Shown: one piece after another, positions 11,316-21,990 of the stretch
How positions within the stretch are numbered: position 1 is the stretch's first letter
How the letters are laid out: each line of letters starts with the position of its first letter
Notes under the pieces: model-generated
What the model saw: only the letters and a program-made list of their open reading frames with translations
Database searches by the model: none
Told to the model about the DNA's origin: nothing
DNA from: Parabacteroides distasonis
GTDB taxonomy: Bacteria > Bacteroidota > Bacteroidia > Bacteroidales > Tannerellaceae
Assembly: GCA_021531775.1 (NCBI GenBank)
Contig: JAFBIU010000010.1
Span: forward strand, 41,284-105,283
Length of the DNA stretch: 64,000 nucleotides
Direction of reading: 5' to 3'
Program-made: the position numbers and the translations under genes

Positions 11316-12953
11316 CTATTTCACCTTCAATCGTTCACCCGCAGAGCGAACAATACTCCGATAATAATTCTCATCATAACCTGGGAAGTCCGGATAAGCC
11401 GGCAATCCATAGGCATTACGCTTGAACTGCCCATTCTCCTCCTTCTTAACATTGCCGTCAATATACTTGACTATGAGATACTCGCCCAGTTTTTTCCAAC
11501 GAGCCGTAGCCTCGTCTGCTGTTGTCGTACTAAACCATGTCAAGAACTTACGAGCCTCTTCCGGACTCTCAGCATACAATTTCTTAGCAGCTTCGTCAAT
11601 GGCTGGAATAGTCTGCTGATAACCATTCTCCAATTCCTGCTGCACCTTACGGATATCTTCGATCATGAAACTGTATTTATGGTAAGCCATGTTAGCCACC
11701 CAATTGTGCATCCAAAAAGCAGAAGTCCAAGAGAAATTCAGCAAATCGCCATTACCTACTCGATAACACTCCGGTGCATCATACACCGAACAATATATCG
11801 GGTTGAAAACAGCCATATCTGCATCATCCACGCCAAACCACAGAATACCACCAATTTCGTCAGGCAACCAGTTACGCATCTGCGGCACAATGACAAAGCC
11901 AGTTTGTTGTGTAGCAATTGCACGCTCATTCGTATATTCCTGACCATCCACTTTGAAAGTCATGGGCCGCCAACGATAGGGCACCTTGTACGGACCGGCA
12001 CCCTCGTCTTTCGTCATATCCAAATCAGTCCCTTCATAATGATCACGCATTGCAGCCTGTACATCCTGTACAGACAGTTTACGATCTGGCTTGATATAGA
12101 GTGGCATCGGTTCTTTCGACGGATTACCTTTGATGAAATCCGCGTACTTATCCATCGTCTTGTCATACTTGCGGAAGAAAGACCAGACACGGGCTTCACA
12201 GCCACGCAATGCACCGAAATCGTACGGACAATAAGCCTTAGCAAAACTGAATTCATTGTCTTTTCCTTTGAAATAGCCTTTCTCTCGTGCAAAAGAAACT
12301 ACATCTGGCGAATAAAGACAATTCTCCTTGTCATCAAACGGAATCTGTTGAATGCGAGATTGATTGGCATGTGCTGCAATGCAATCGTCTGGAATGCGGA
12401 TAGCTACCCAAATTGCACCTTTGTTGCCAACCCCTTTACCGACCATTTCCATGATCCAAGCCTCGTTCTTATCCGCAATAGAAAAGGATTCTCCACCACT
12501 ATAATAGCCATATTCTTTCACCAGATCTGTCATGACCTGAATGGCCTCTCGAGCTGTCTTCGCACGCTGCAACGTCACATAGATCAGACTTCCATAATCC
12601 ATGATGCCAGTCGTATCGACCAGTTCATGCCGTCCTCCAAACGTACTCTCCGTAATGGCCAACTGATGTTCATTCATATTTCCCACTACCGAATAAGTAT
12701 GTGCCACTTGTGGAATCTGTCCCAATGGTTTACCCGTGTCCCACTCGACAATGTCAAGCATCGTTCCGGGTGCCCAGTCAGCCGCTGGCCAACGGTACAA
12801 TTCACCATACAAACTGTGCGAATCGGCTGCATAACTGATCATCACAGAACCATCTACCGACGCCTTCTTTCCTACCAGCAGTCCAGTACAAGCCATAGCT
12901 TCCATACCAGACAACAGGGCTGCACAGGCAGCTGTCAAAATCCAAGTCTTCAT
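11316..12953 (-). CDS. C69-family dipeptidase, secreted
   Basis: 545 residues. The signal peptide ends ...GMEAMA, leaving Cys22 (CTGLLVGKKASVDGSVM) as the new N-terminus, which is the autocatalytic nucleophile of the Ntn-hydrolase peptidase family C69 (dipeptidase A/PepD). Also visible are FGGRHEL and YGSLIYVTLQRAKTARE. Likely removes dipeptides in the periplasm. Forty bases downstream of nfo on the same strand. Confidence 0.88.
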   Translation of the reverse strand: MKTWILTAACAALLSGMEAMACTGLLVGKKASVDGSVMISYAADSHSLYGELYRWPAADWAPGTMLDIVEWDTGKPLGQIPQVAHTYSVVGNMNEHQLAITESTFGGRHELVDTTGIMDYGSLIYVTLQRAKTAREAIQVMTDLVKEYGYYSGGESFSIADKNEAWIMEMVGKGVGNKGAIWVAIRIPDDCIAAHANQSRIQQIPFDDKENCLYSPDVVSFAREKGYFKGKDNEFSFAKAYCPYDFGALRGCEARVWSFFRKYDKTMDKYADFIKGNPSKEPMPLYIKPDRKLSVQDVQAAMRDHYEGTDLDMTKDEGAGPYKVPYRWRPMTFKVDGQEYTNERAIATQQTGFVIVPQMRNWLPDEIGGILWFGVDDADMAVFNPIYCSVYDAPECYRVGNGDLLNFSWTSAFWMHNWVANMAYHKYSFMIEDIRKVQQELENGYQQTIPAIDEAAKKLYAESPEEARKFLTWFSTTTADEATARWKKLGEYLIVKYIDGNVKKEENGQFKRNAYGLPAYPDFPGYDENYYRSIVRSAGERLKVK

Positions 12954-12993
12954 ATCTTACCTTATTATATTCATTACGCAATGACTACTTTTT

Positions 12994-13836
12994 TTATCTA
13001 CTCCAAGCCTTCAGTTGGGCAATCTCGTCCGCCCATATTGATTCGTCTGGTGTTTCAAGAATCAGAGGAATTCCGTCAAAACGCGGATCACGCATGATCC
13101 GTTCGAAAACACTCAATCCCATCACCCCTTTGCCTAAGCTGTCATGGCGGTCAACTCGCGTGCCCAAAGCCTTCTTGGAATCGTTTATGTGCATTCCCTT
13201 GAGGTAAGCAAAACCAATCTGTTCATCAAACTGACGGAAGGTAGCCTCAAAACCCTCTTCACTCATGATATCGTAGCCGGAAGCAAGCGTATGGGCCGTA
13301 TCGATACAAACACCTACACGTTTTTTATCCTCCACTCGATCAATAATGAATGCCAAATGTTCAAACCGATGTCCCAGGTTCGTTCCTTGACCGGCTGTAT
13401 TTTCAATCACAGCACAAACACCCTTCGTCTGATCAAGTGCCCAATTAATCGACTCGGCAATCCGTGTCAGACAAGCCTCTTCCGACAAAACCTTGAGATG
13501 GCTACCTGGATGAAAATTGAGGCGATCTAACCCCAACTGTTCACACCGTTGCATCTCATCCAAAAAGGCTGCACGCGATTTCTCCAGTCCCTCCTGCTCC
13601 GGATGACCCAAGTTGATCAGGTAACTGTCATGCGGCAAGATCTGTGCCGGTCCATACCCAAACTGTGCGCAACGCTCTTTGAACAACTCAATACTCTTGG
13701 ACGACAAGGGCGCTGAACGCCATTGCCGCTGATTCCGCGTAAAGAGGGCGAATGCTGTTGCTCCTATTTCGTGTGCATTCAGCGGTGCATTTTCTACTCC
13801 GCCCGTTGCACTGACATGTGCTCCAATATATTTCAT
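12994..13836 (-). CDS. nfo: Endonuclease IV (AP endonuclease)
   Basis: Cleaves DNA 5' of abasic sites in base-excision repair. 280 residues, standard length. Trinuclear zinc-site motifs are present: [10 protein letters not shown] at the N-terminus, [38 protein letters not shown], and [23 protein letters not shown]-barrel fold. Followed closely by the C69 peptidase gene. Confidence 0.96.
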   Translation of the reverse strand: MKYIGAHVSATGGVENAPLNAHEIGATAFALFTRNQRQWRSAPLSSKSIELFKERCAQFGYGPAQILPHDSYLINLGHPEQEGLEKSRAAFLDEMQRCEQLGLDRLNFHPGSHLKVLSEEACLTRIAESINWALDQTKGVCAVIENTAGQGTNLGHRFEHLAFIIDRVEDKKRVGVCIDTAHTLASGYDIMSEEGFEATFRQFDEQIGFAYLKGMHINDSKKALGTRVDRHDSLGKGVMGLSVFERIMRDPRFDGIPLILETPDESIWADEIAQLKAWSR

Positions 13837-13884
13837 ATCTTTCTTTTTTCTAAAAAAACAATGATGTAAAAGACTATCCTACCG

Positions 13885-15228
13885 TCAATCACGTTTGAAG
13901 ACATCACGTGTATAAACCCGCTCTTTCACATCATCCAAACAAGCATCGTAACGATTGGCCAAAATTGCCTGCGACTGCTGCTTGAATGACACTAAGTCAT
14001 TGACAACTTTACTACCAAAGAATGTAGAACCATCCTCTAATGTCGGTTCGTAAATGATCACCTGAGCACCCTTAGCCTTGATACGCTTCATGACACCCTG
14101 AATACTGCTCTGACGGAAATTGTCTGAATTGCTCTTCATTGTCAGACGATAAACACCGATTACAGGAGTCTCCTTCGTTTCGGAATTCCACGTATTGTTC
14201 TCACTGTAACCATACCAACCTGCCATACGAAGTACTTGGTCTGCAATGAAATCCTTTCGTGTTCGGTTACTCTCCACAATGGCCGACATCAGATTTTGAG
14301 GTACATCATTATAATTAGCCAGCAACTGCTTCGTGTCCTTCGGCAAACAATAGCCTCCATACCCGAACGAAGGGTTGTTGTAATGCGTCCCAATACGGGG
14401 ATCAAGCCCTACACCTTCAATGATGGCCTCCGTGTCCAATCCCTTCATCTCAGCATAGGTATCCAACTCGTTAAAATAGGAAACGCGAAGCGCCAAATAG
14501 GTATTAGCAAAAAGCTTAACAGCTTCTGCCTCCTTCATACCCATCAACAGTGTATCAATCGGTCGCTTGATAGCTCCCTCCTGCAACAAAGCTGCAAATG
14601 TCTTGGCAAATGTTTCAGCTTCCGGATTTCCGATGGCATCAATGGCCGCATTAGCCTCATTGAACTCAGTACCCTCAATGTGTTTGGGATAACCCACAAT
14701 GATGCGAGAGGGATATAAATTATCATACAAAGCCTTACTCTCACGCAAGAACTCTGGCGAGAAGAGCAAGTTAAATTTCTTACCCTTAAGCGCAGGATTG
14801 AGCAGGAATTGAAGCGCATATTTCACATAAAGCGAACGGGTGTAACCAACCGGAATGGTACTCTTGATCACCATCACAGCATCCGGATTCACACTCAATA
14901 CCAAGTCTATGACATCCTCAATATGATGCGTATCGAAGAAATTCTTCTGCGGATCATAATTGGTCGGTGCGGCAATAATAACATAGTCAGCATCCCGATA
15001 AGCGGCTGCACCATCCAGTGTGGCGGTAAGCCGCAAATCCTTCTCCGCAAAGAATTTTTCAATATAATCATCCTGAATAGGGGAAATCCGCTGATTGATT
15101 TTTTCCACCTTTTCGGGAACCACATCAACTGCCAAAACTTCGTGTTTTTGGGCCAAAAGTGTTGCCATGGACAGTCCAACATAACCCGTACCGGCCACAG
15201 CTATCTTCAAATCCTCAAATGCTCGCAT
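13885..15228 (-). CDS. ugd: UDP-glucose 6-dehydrogenase
   Basis: Oxidises UDP-glucose to UDP-glucuronate (two NAD+-dependent steps) for capsule or glycan synthesis. 447 residues. Rossmann motif [16 protein letters not shown] near the N-terminus, [18 protein letters not shown], and catalytic-cysteine motif [14 protein letters not shown]. Residues around 155-175 carry a small insertion compared with the short E. coli enzyme. A related sugar-nucleotide dehydrogenase specificity cannot be excluded. Confidence 0.88.
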   Translation of the reverse strand: MRAFEDLKIAVAGTGYVGLSMATLLAQKHEVLAVDVVPEKVEKINQRISPIQDDYIEKFFAEKDLRLTATLDGAAAYRDADYVIIAAPTNYDPQKNFFDTHHIEDVIDLVLSVNPDAVMVIKSTIPVGYTRSLYVKYALQFLLNPALKGKKFNLLFSPEFLRESKALYDNLYPSRIIVGYPKHIEGTEFNEANAAIDAIGNPEAETFAKTFAALLQEGAIKRPIDTLLMGMKEAEAVKLFANTYLALRVSYFNELDTYAEMKGLDTEAIIEGVGLDPRIGTHYNNPSFGYGGYCLPKDTKQLLANYNDVPQNLMSAIVESNRTRKDFIADQVLRMAGWYGYSENNTWNSETKETPVIGVYRLTMKSNSDNFRQSSIQGVMKRIKAKGAQVIIYEPTLEDGSTFFGSKVVNDLVSFKQQSQAILANRYDACLDDVKERVYTRDVFKRD

Positions 15229-15365
15229 ATTGTTATTGATTAAAATCTATCTTGCAAAACTACAAGTTTTTTTTGAAACCATGATTATTATCTCGAATTA
15301 TCTTGCCTTGAATCCCTAAAAGCATCTATTGTTGACCAAAACAAAAGCGGATCGGATACATACAT

Positions 15366-15400
15366 AAAACCCCTGAGTAACTATTCCATTACGCAGGGGC
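15366..15400 (-). terminator. Intrinsic terminator after the sugar-kinase gene
   Basis: On the minus strand CCCCTG and GTAA pair with GTTAC and CAGGGG across a short loop, followed by TTTTAT. It lies 24 bases after the stop of the 15424-16521 gene. Confidence 0.8.
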
Positions 15401-15423
15401 CTTTATGATTTGGATCTAGGCAA

Positions 15424-16521
15424 TTACAACCACTGATTCATGAATGCATCCATTTCTGCCGCATGTTCCTCCAAACTACAAAGCAATTTGAATTGCGCTT
15501 TTGTCCGAATCAAATTATGCTGAGGACTATGGATCTTGTAATAGGTATCACCATTGATGTAATCCGTCAGGAAGCGAACAGTTTGCATATAAGTCAGCAA
15601 ACGACCTCCATAAGGCAATAAGCTAATTTCCAATGGAGTCAAAAAAGCCTTTGCCTTTTCCATATAACCTCGCGTATAGGCCTGGAAAATCTCCATATTG
15701 ACCTGTACCCGATCCAAATTCTCATCATCTTCAGCACCCGCATTGGCTGCCGTACGGATAAAGTCTCCAATATCAGAAAGCACGAATCCCGGCATAACTG
15801 TATCCAAGTCGATTACACAGAGAACCTTATCACTGTCAGCATCGAACATCATATTATTCACCTTCGTGTCGCAATGATTCGTACGTTTCTTCAGCTTACC
15901 TTCCCGATATAGACATTCTTGGATACACATAGCCTCGGCACGTTTTTCAATCTCTTCAATGAGTTCCTTCACTTCTGCCACTCGACCTACCGGATCTGCT
16001 GCCACGGCTTCATGGAACTGTTGCAACCGGAACTCCATATTGTGGAAGTTGGGAATTGTCTCACCCAATACTCCTTCGGGAATATCAGACAACATAGTTT
16101 GGAAATCACCAAAGGCCTTTCCGGCTTCATACGATAGTTCCGGTGTCACCTCTTCGTAACTCTTACTACGCGGGATAAAGAGACAAACACGCCAATAACT
16201 ATCACCATCGAAATAGTAACGTTTACCATCTTTGGTTGGCAAGAAGGTCAGTACTTTACGATCGAGATCTTCTTCACCACGTTCAGCCAGCTTCTTGCGG
16301 ATATGCGTGGTCACGACATGAATATTCTCTTGCAACATCTCCACATTCGTAAATATCAAATGATTGATACGTTGCAAAACATATTTAATCTCCCCTTTGT
16401 CATTGGTCACTTTCAATGTATCATTGATGTGTCCATTACCAAATGGTTCTGCGGAAACCACGTTGTCAGCCAACTGAAACTGGCTCAAAATGTACAATAA
16501 CTGCTCTTTTGTTTTTTCCAT
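15424..16521 (-). CDS. APH-fold sugar kinase, N-acetylhexosamine 1-kinase-like
   Basis: 365 residues of the aminoglycoside-phosphotransferase fold. The catalytic loop is NHCDTKVNNMMF, with metal-binding DLDTVMPGF downstream. The combination DTK.NN and IDLDTVMPG resembles N-acetylhexosamine 1-kinase (NahK), which phosphorylates GlcNAc/GalNAc at C1 for salvage. A homoserine-kinase-like or other small-molecule role is possible. It has its own promoter (16549-16579) and terminator, so it is probably monocistronic although it follows the LpxA-type gene. Confidence 0.7.
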   Translation of the reverse strand: MEKTKEQLLYILSQFQLADNVVSAEPFGNGHINDTLKVTNDKGEIKYVLQRINHLIFTNVEMLQENIHVVTTHIRKKLAERGEEDLDRKVLTFLPTKDGKRYYFDGDSYWRVCLFIPRSKSYEEVTPELSYEAGKAFGDFQTMLSDIPEGVLGETIPNFHNMEFRLQQFHEAVAADPVGRVAEVKELIEEIEKRAEAMCIQECLYREGKLKKRTNHCDTKVNNMMFDADSDKVLCVIDLDTVMPGFVLSDIGDFIRTAANAGAEDDENLDRVQVNMEIFQAYTRGYMEKAKAFLTPLEISLLPYGGRLLTYMQTVRFLTDYINGDTYYKIHSPQHNLIRTKAQFKLLCSLEEHAAEMDAFMNQWL

Positions 16522-16548
16522 GTATTGTTTTCTAAATTAGTTACTCGA

Positions 16549-16579
16549 CAAAGATACAATTTACTTGACAATTCCCAAC
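16549..16579 (-). promoter_or_regulatory. Promoter of the sugar-kinase gene
   Basis: Minus strand: -33 GTTG (16576-16579), 19-base spacer, -7 TATCTTTG (16549-16556), 28 bases before the start. The -33 box overlaps the end of the upstream gene. Confidence 0.6.
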
Positions 16580-17328
16580 TTACTGTGCTGAATAAAATCA
16601 ATGATATGCTGAATTTCATCACTCATTGGCACCTGATCCTTGATCATCAATAAGGCATCAAACAGACTGACATTACTCTGATAAATAATTCGATAGGCTT
16701 GACCAATATGTTTGATAATCTTATCTGACACTCCTTCATGTGACAAGATGGCAGAATTCACCCCATAATAGGTGGTAGGCTCCAAGGCTGCTACAACGTA
16801 GGGCGGAATGTCCTTCCGGAAACGGCAACCTGTCTGCGTCATAGACCAACTACCCACACGACAACCTTGACTCACCAACACATTACCCCCAAAAATGACA
16901 TGATTCTCAATCTGGCAATTGCCGGAGACCTTCGTGCCATAACCCAAAACACAATAGTCACCAATCTTCGTATCGTGTGAGATGTGGACTCCCTCATGAA
17001 GAAAATTCCCATTTCCAATCTGCGTGCATCCTTCTGACGTCGAAGAACGATTAATCACTGCATTCTCACGAATCACATTATTATGCCCAATGACACAGAG
17101 TGTATCACCCGAGACATAGTTAAAATCCTGCGGTTCTGCAGCAACCACCGCGCCATTGAAGACACGGTTGTTTTGTCCGAGACGAGCCCCACTCATGATA
17201 CTGGCATAAGGCATAATCTCACAGCCATCACCAATTTCCACGTTTTTGTCTATGTAGGCAAAAGGATGAACAATCACCCCTGCTCCCAGCTTGGCACTGG
17301 GATCAATGTATGCTAATGGACTAATCAT
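16561..17328 (-). CDS. lpxA: LpxA-type UDP-GlcNAc acyltransferase
   Basis: 255 residues made of hexapeptide repeats forming a left-handed beta helix (about 8-185) plus a helical C-terminus. The segment NFLHEGVHISHDTKIGD contains the histidine expected as catalytic base in LpxA. LpxA acylates UDP-GlcNAc in the first step of lipid A synthesis. In many Bacteroidetes lpxA sits next to an lpxC-fabZ fusion; here it lies downstream of an efflux operon, so it may be a second paralogue with different acyl or sugar specificity. Confidence 0.8.
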   Translation of the reverse strand: MISPLAYIDPSAKLGAGVIVHPFAYIDKNVEIGDGCEIMPYASIMSGARLGQNNRVFNGAVVAAEPQDFNYVSGDTLCVIGHNNVIRENAVINRSSTSEGCTQIGNGNFLHEGVHISHDTKIGDYCVLGYGTKVSGNCQIENHVIFGGNVLVSQGCRVGSWSMTQTGCRFRKDIPPYVVAALEPTTYYGVNSAILSHEGVSDKIIKHIGQAYRIIYQSNVSLFDALLMIKDQVPMSDEIQHIIDFIQHSKLGIVK

Positions 17329-17346
17329 ACGATTCTCATTTGAAAA

Positions 17347-18732
17347 TTAATTTTTACCGCCACCGACGGCACTATACAAACTAATCACAGCCTGGATTTG
17401 CTGCACTTGATCAGCCACGGCCGTCAACTGTGCACTCAATAATCCCTGCTGAGCTGACAAGATCTCCAGATAACTGGCACTACCCGATTGGAACAATGCC
17501 TTCGTGTAATCAACGGCCTTCGATAGTTCATCCACCTGCTCACGATCGTGTGACAAGCGCTGGCCATAAGTTTCATATTGATGAAGCGCATTGCTCACCT
17601 CTTCACCGGCAGCCAACAATGTCTGTTGATAGTTCATCTTGGCAATCTCCTCTTCAGCCTTCGACACCTTCAGATTCGCAATCAGCTTACCATTGTTGAA
17701 AATGGGTTGTGCCAAAGATGCTAATGCCTGAAAAAGAAACTGTCCAGGATTGGCTACAGAAATACCAGAACCATTGGTCCATCCTCCCGTTGCTGAAAGA
17801 GTAACAGCCGGGTAAAATGCCGAACGGGCCTGATTCGTCGTATAGTATGCTTTGGCCAGATTCATCTCGGCTATCTTCACATCCGGACGATTCTCCAAGA
17901 GTTGCAACGGAACACCGGCAGCCAACTCAGTGGGCATAACCTGTCCGTCCAACGTACCTCGATCTATCTTCTGTGGAGTGCGAGCCAATAACACAGCAAG
18001 TGCATTCTCTACCTCCGTGACCTGACTCTTCAAAGAAATCAGTGAAGACTGCACCTGATTGTAGGCAGCTTTCATCTGTGAAATAGCCGCTTCATTGGCC
18101 ATACCGGCCTCTTTCATGACCGTCATAGCCCGAACATTCTCCTTATAAATAGCAACTGTTTCTGTCGTAATTTGCACCTGACGGTCCAGCATCAGCAATG
18201 TATAATAGGCATTCGCAATCCCACACACCAATCCGGAACGGACAGCTTGTTCAGCATATTGGCTTTGTACATAAGAGGCTTGCTGACTACGAGCCACATT
18301 CAACTGCTTACCAAACAGATCAACCTGCCAACTGGCAACTGCGGGAGTTGAATAAGCTTTTATATAACCAGACTCGCCCAACTTCGTAATTGTACCTTGC
18401 GGTGCCAAATTAATAGAAGGTAAAAACGAGAGCCGCGCTGAGGTTAACAGCACCTTGGCCTCTTCCACCCGCAGCGTAGCAGCACGCATATCTACGTTGT
18501 TGGCCAGGCCTTCATCGATCAATGCTTGCAATTTCGGATCGCGAAAAAGTTCCTGCCAAGGCAGGTTCGCCATCGTTGTCGTATCGGCAGAAAGGAGCAC
18601 ACTGCCTGTCTCCGGATCCCGAAAGAGACCATCGGTCTCCAATTGTTCAGGGCGTTCGTAGGCTTTGTAAATATGGCAACTGCTCAAACAAACAGCCGCA
18701 CATGCGGTATAAAATAGCTGTTTTGTCTTCAT
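17347..18732 (-). CDS. RND efflux outer-membrane channel lipoprotein (OprM/NodT type)
   Basis: 461 residues with signal peptide and lipobox CLSSC (Cys about 19). It contains the two internally repeated TolC-like helical segments (LRVEEAKVLLTSARLSFLPS; MNLAKAYYTTNQARSAFYPA). It forms the outer-membrane duct for the AcrAB-like pump encoded directly upstream (6-base gap). Confidence 0.92.
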   Translation of the reverse strand: MKTKQLFYTACAAVCLSSCHIYKAYERPEQLETDGLFRDPETGSVLLSADTTTMANLPWQELFRDPKLQALIDEGLANNVDMRAATLRVEEAKVLLTSARLSFLPSINLAPQGTITKLGESGYIKAYSTPAVASWQVDLFGKQLNVARSQQASYVQSQYAEQAVRSGLVCGIANAYYTLLMLDRQVQITTETVAIYKENVRAMTVMKEAGMANEAAISQMKAAYNQVQSSLISLKSQVTEVENALAVLLARTPQKIDRGTLDGQVMPTELAAGVPLQLLENRPDVKIAEMNLAKAYYTTNQARSAFYPAVTLSATGGWTNGSGISVANPGQFLFQALASLAQPIFNNGKLIANLKVSKAEEEIAKMNYQQTLLAAGEEVSNALHQYETYGQRLSHDREQVDELSKAVDYTKALFQSGSASYLEILSAQQGLLSAQLTAVADQVQQIQAVISLYSAVGGGKN

Positions 18733-18738
18733 CTTTCC

Positions 18739-21700
18739 TTATTTTTTAGCGTACTGTTCAATCTCTGAATGCATGTCACTATTATCCAAATCATCCCATT
18801 CCATCGGCTTGATCTTCTCTTGCAAATACTGGAAGGCCACGAACAGGGCGGGCACGATAAAGATCTGGCAAATCATGCCGATCAACATACCTCCAATAGC
18901 AGATGTTCCCAGTGTACGATTACCATGGGCACCCACACCAAAGGCAAACATCATCGGCAACAAACCAACAATCATGGCCAACGAAGTCATCAGGATCGGA
19001 CGAAGACGGGCTGCAGCCCCAAGCACAGCTGCCCAAGTAATGCTCATACCCATCTTACGACGATCCAAGGCAAACTCGACAATCAGAATGGCATTTTTTG
19101 CCAACAAACCCATCAACATGATGAGGGCAATCTGCATATAAATATCGTTAGACATAGAGCCCAAGATCATCTTCAACATCGGAATATTACTCAACGAGCC
19201 CATACCATTGACAAAGAGGAAACTACCCAACAAACCGAACGGAATGGACAGCAACACCGACAATGGCAAAATATAACTTTCATATTGAGCACTCAGCAAC
19301 AGATAGACAAAGACGAAGCAAAGCAGGAAGATGATGGCTGTCGTTCCACTACTCGTTGCAGCCTCTTCACGTGCCATACCTCCCAATTCATATCCAAAAC
19401 CGGTCGGTAGATTCTGATCAGCTACTTCTGAAATGGCTGCCAATGCCTGACCCGATGTATAGCCAGATGCCGGAGCCACCATGACCTTGATGGAAGTATA
19501 GAGGTTAAAACGACTGATCACATCCGGACCATAAACCTTCTTGATGGTTACAAACTGGGTGATCGGAGCCATATCCTGTCCACTCCGTACCTTGATGCTG
19601 TTCAACGATTCCAGATTTTTTCGATCTGCTGGATCCGCTTGAATCATCACACGATACATCTTACCGAAACTATTGAAGTTGGAGGCATAAAGACCACCAT
19701 AATAACCTTGCATTGTCGTCAGAATATCGCTCGGGCTGATACCTGCTTTCTTACAAGCTGCCGCATCAATATCCAACATGTACTGCGGGAAACTGGGGTT
19801 GAAAGTAGTCCGGGCCGAATTGATTTCAGGCCGCTGTTCCAATGCCTTTGTATAATCCTGTATCACTTGGAAGAAACGCTCCAAATCACCGCCCGTTCGG
19901 TCCTGCATATTCAACTCAATATCGCTGGACATCGAATAACCGGGGATCATAGGAGGTGCAAAGAACAAGACCTGAGCATCCTTCACCACTTTTTGGGCAC
20001 GCATGAAAAGCGTCGAATAGATGATGTCAGAATTTTGCATCATCGAACGCTCCTCCCAATCTTTCAACTTGATAATAATCGATCCGTATGAAGGACCACG
20101 TCCACCGATGAAACTGAAACCCGAAATCACGGTTCGCGACTGGACAGCAGGATCGGCAGCTACCAAACTATCCACTCGATCCAACACCTCCATAGCTCGT
20201 TCTTGTGAGGTTCCAGGAGGCAATGTAATCGCTCCCATAATCGTACCTGTATCTTCGTTCGGTACCATACCCGTCGGAGTTGTGTTCATAAAGAATACCA
20301 ACAAGACAATGGAAGCTACCACGATACAGGCTGAAAGGACACGTTTCTGGATAAAGAAAAGTACATGCTTCTTGTACTTCTTCAGCAAGTTATCGTATGC
20401 CGCATTGAAAGCCGTGTGGAAACGCTTCACGAAAGTCTGCTTCTGACCTGCATGGTCCGTATGGGGTTTCAAGAAAATAGCACAAAGAGCCGGTGACAAG
20501 GTCAAAGCATTCAACGCAGAGAAAGCAATGGAGATAGCCATTGTCAATCCAAACTGCCGATAGAATGTACCCGCTGTACCCTCCATAAAACTAACCGGAA
20601 TGAATACAGACATCATGACCAACGTAATCGAAACAATAGCTCCACCCAACTCATTCATTGCATCAATGGAAGCCTGTTTCACCGATTGATAACCTTGATC
20701 CAGTTTCGCATGGACGCCCTCCACGACGACAATCGCATCATCGACCACAATCGCAATAGCCAAGACCATGGCAGAAAGCGTCAACAGGTTCAAGCTAAAT
20801 CCTATCAATTTCAATGCAAAGAAAGTACCCACCAAAGCTACCGGAATAGCAATGGCCGGAATGACCGTAGAACGCATATCCTGCAAGAAAATATAAACCA
20901 CAATAAACACCAGCAGGAAGGCCTCGATCAATGTCTTGATTACCTCATGAATAGAGGCGAACAAAAAGTCATTGGCATTCTGTGCAACACTGATGCCCAA
21001 ACCGGAAGGCAAAGATTTTTCGGCCTTCGCCAAGACAGCCTCCAAATTCTGGATTGTCTCCGTAGCATTCGTACCCGCCATTTGATAAACGATACAAGAG
21101 ACAGCCTTGTGTCCATTCACCTTATTACTCAAAGCATACGACAATCGGCCCAACTCCAATCGGGCAACGTCTCCCAAACGCAAGACTTCGCCATCGGGCA
21201 AGGCTTTGATCACAATATTCTCAAACTCAACCGGCTTCTGCAAACGGCCCTTATAACGAATCGAATACTGGAACGATTGGTCACCTTGCTCACCAAATTG
21301 ACCCGGAGCTGCCTCAATGTTCTGTTCCGCCAAAGCAGCAGACACATCCGAAGGCACCAGCTTGTATTGAGCCATGACATCCGGTTTCAGCCAAATACGC
21401 ATGGAATAGTCCTGACCCATCACATTGGCATCGCCCACACCCTTTACACGCTTGATTTCCGGAATCAAGTTGATATTGGCATAGTTCTCGATAAATTCAA
21501 TATCGTATTTGTCTTCCACATCATACAAAGAGAAGATCAACAACATAGAGTTCTGCCGCTTCTGGGTAGTGACACCGATTCGAGTCACTTCGGCAGGCAA
21601 TAAACCTTGTGCCATGGACACACGGTTCTGCACATTCACAGCTGCCATGTCAGGATCAGTTCCCTGATTGAAATAAACCTCAATGCTGGCTGTACCATCA

Positions 21701-21954
21701 TTAGAAGCTGACGAGGTGATATACATCATGTTTTCCACACCGTTGATCTGGTCTTCCAACGGAGCAATAACAGAGTTCAAGACCGCTGTTGAATTGGCAC
21801 CCGTGTACGAAGCCCGGACAGAAACCGTTGGTGGTGCAATGTCGGGATACTGGGTGATCGGCAAGGTTGTCAGACCGATGATTCCTAAAATGACAATCAA
21901 AATAGAGATCACCGTCGAGAGAACCGGCCTATTAATATATGTATCAAGTTTCAT
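18739..21954 (-). CDS. acrB: RND multidrug efflux transporter (AcrB/HAE1 family)
   Basis: Proton-driven inner-membrane pump, 1071 residues and full length. The order is TM1 (about 10-30, TVISILIVILGIIGL), first periplasmic domain, TM2-7 with the proton-relay pair in AIAIVVDDAIVVVEG (about 405-419), second periplasmic domain, and TM8-12 including LLAKNAILIVEFA with the conserved lysine. Middle gene of acrA-acrB-oprM; 36 bases after acrA. Substrates cannot be predicted. Confidence 0.96.
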   Translation of the reverse strand: MKLDTYINRPVLSTVISILIVILGIIGLTTLPITQYPDIAPPTVSVRASYTGANSTAVLNSVIAPLEDQINGVENMMYITSSASNDGTASIEVYFNQGTDPDMAAVNVQNRVSMAQGLLPAEVTRIGVTTQKRQNSMLLIFSLYDVEDKYDIEFIENYANINLIPEIKRVKGVGDANVMGQDYSMRIWLKPDVMAQYKLVPSDVSAALAEQNIEAAPGQFGEQGDQSFQYSIRYKGRLQKPVEFENIVIKALPDGEVLRLGDVARLELGRLSYALSNKVNGHKAVSCIVYQMAGTNATETIQNLEAVLAKAEKSLPSGLGISVAQNANDFLFASIHEVIKTLIEAFLLVFIVVYIFLQDMRSTVIPAIAIPVALVGTFFALKLIGFSLNLLTLSAMVLAIAIVVDDAIVVVEGVHAKLDQGYQSVKQASIDAMNELGGAIVSITLVMMSVFIPVSFMEGTAGTFYRQFGLTMAISIAFSALNALTLSPALCAIFLKPHTDHAGQKQTFVKRFHTAFNAAYDNLLKKYKKHVLFFIQKRVLSACIVVASIVLLVFFMNTTPTGMVPNEDTGTIMGAITLPPGTSQERAMEVLDRVDSLVAADPAVQSRTVISGFSFIGGRGPSYGSIIIKLKDWEERSMMQNSDIIYSTLFMRAQKVVKDAQVLFFAPPMIPGYSMSSDIELNMQDRTGGDLERFFQVIQDYTKALEQRPEINSARTTFNPSFPQYMLDIDAAACKKAGISPSDILTTMQGYYGGLYASNFNSFGKMYRVMIQADPADRKNLESLNSIKVRSGQDMAPITQFVTIKKVYGPDVISRFNLYTSIKVMVAPASGYTSGQALAAISEVADQNLPTGFGYELGGMAREEAATSSGTTAIIFLLCFVFVYLLLSAQYESYILPLSVLLSIPFGLLGSFLFVNGMGSLSNIPMLKMILGSMSNDIYMQIALIMLMGLLAKNAILIVEFALDRRKMGMSITWAAVLGAAARLRPILMTSLAMIVGLLPMMFAFGVGAHGNRTLGTSAIGGMLIGMICQIFIVPALFVAFQYLQEKIKPMEWDDLDNSDMHSEIEQYAKK

Positions 21955-21990
21955 CGATAGTTCTGAATCTAATTAATAATGTGTTCCCAA

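Noticed and set aside
11679..13097. Plus-strand frame of about 470 codons opposite the C69 peptidase and nfo
   Set aside because: Both minus-strand genes have complete family motifs; the antisense product has low-complexity His/Ile/Arg composition and crosses their intergenic gap.
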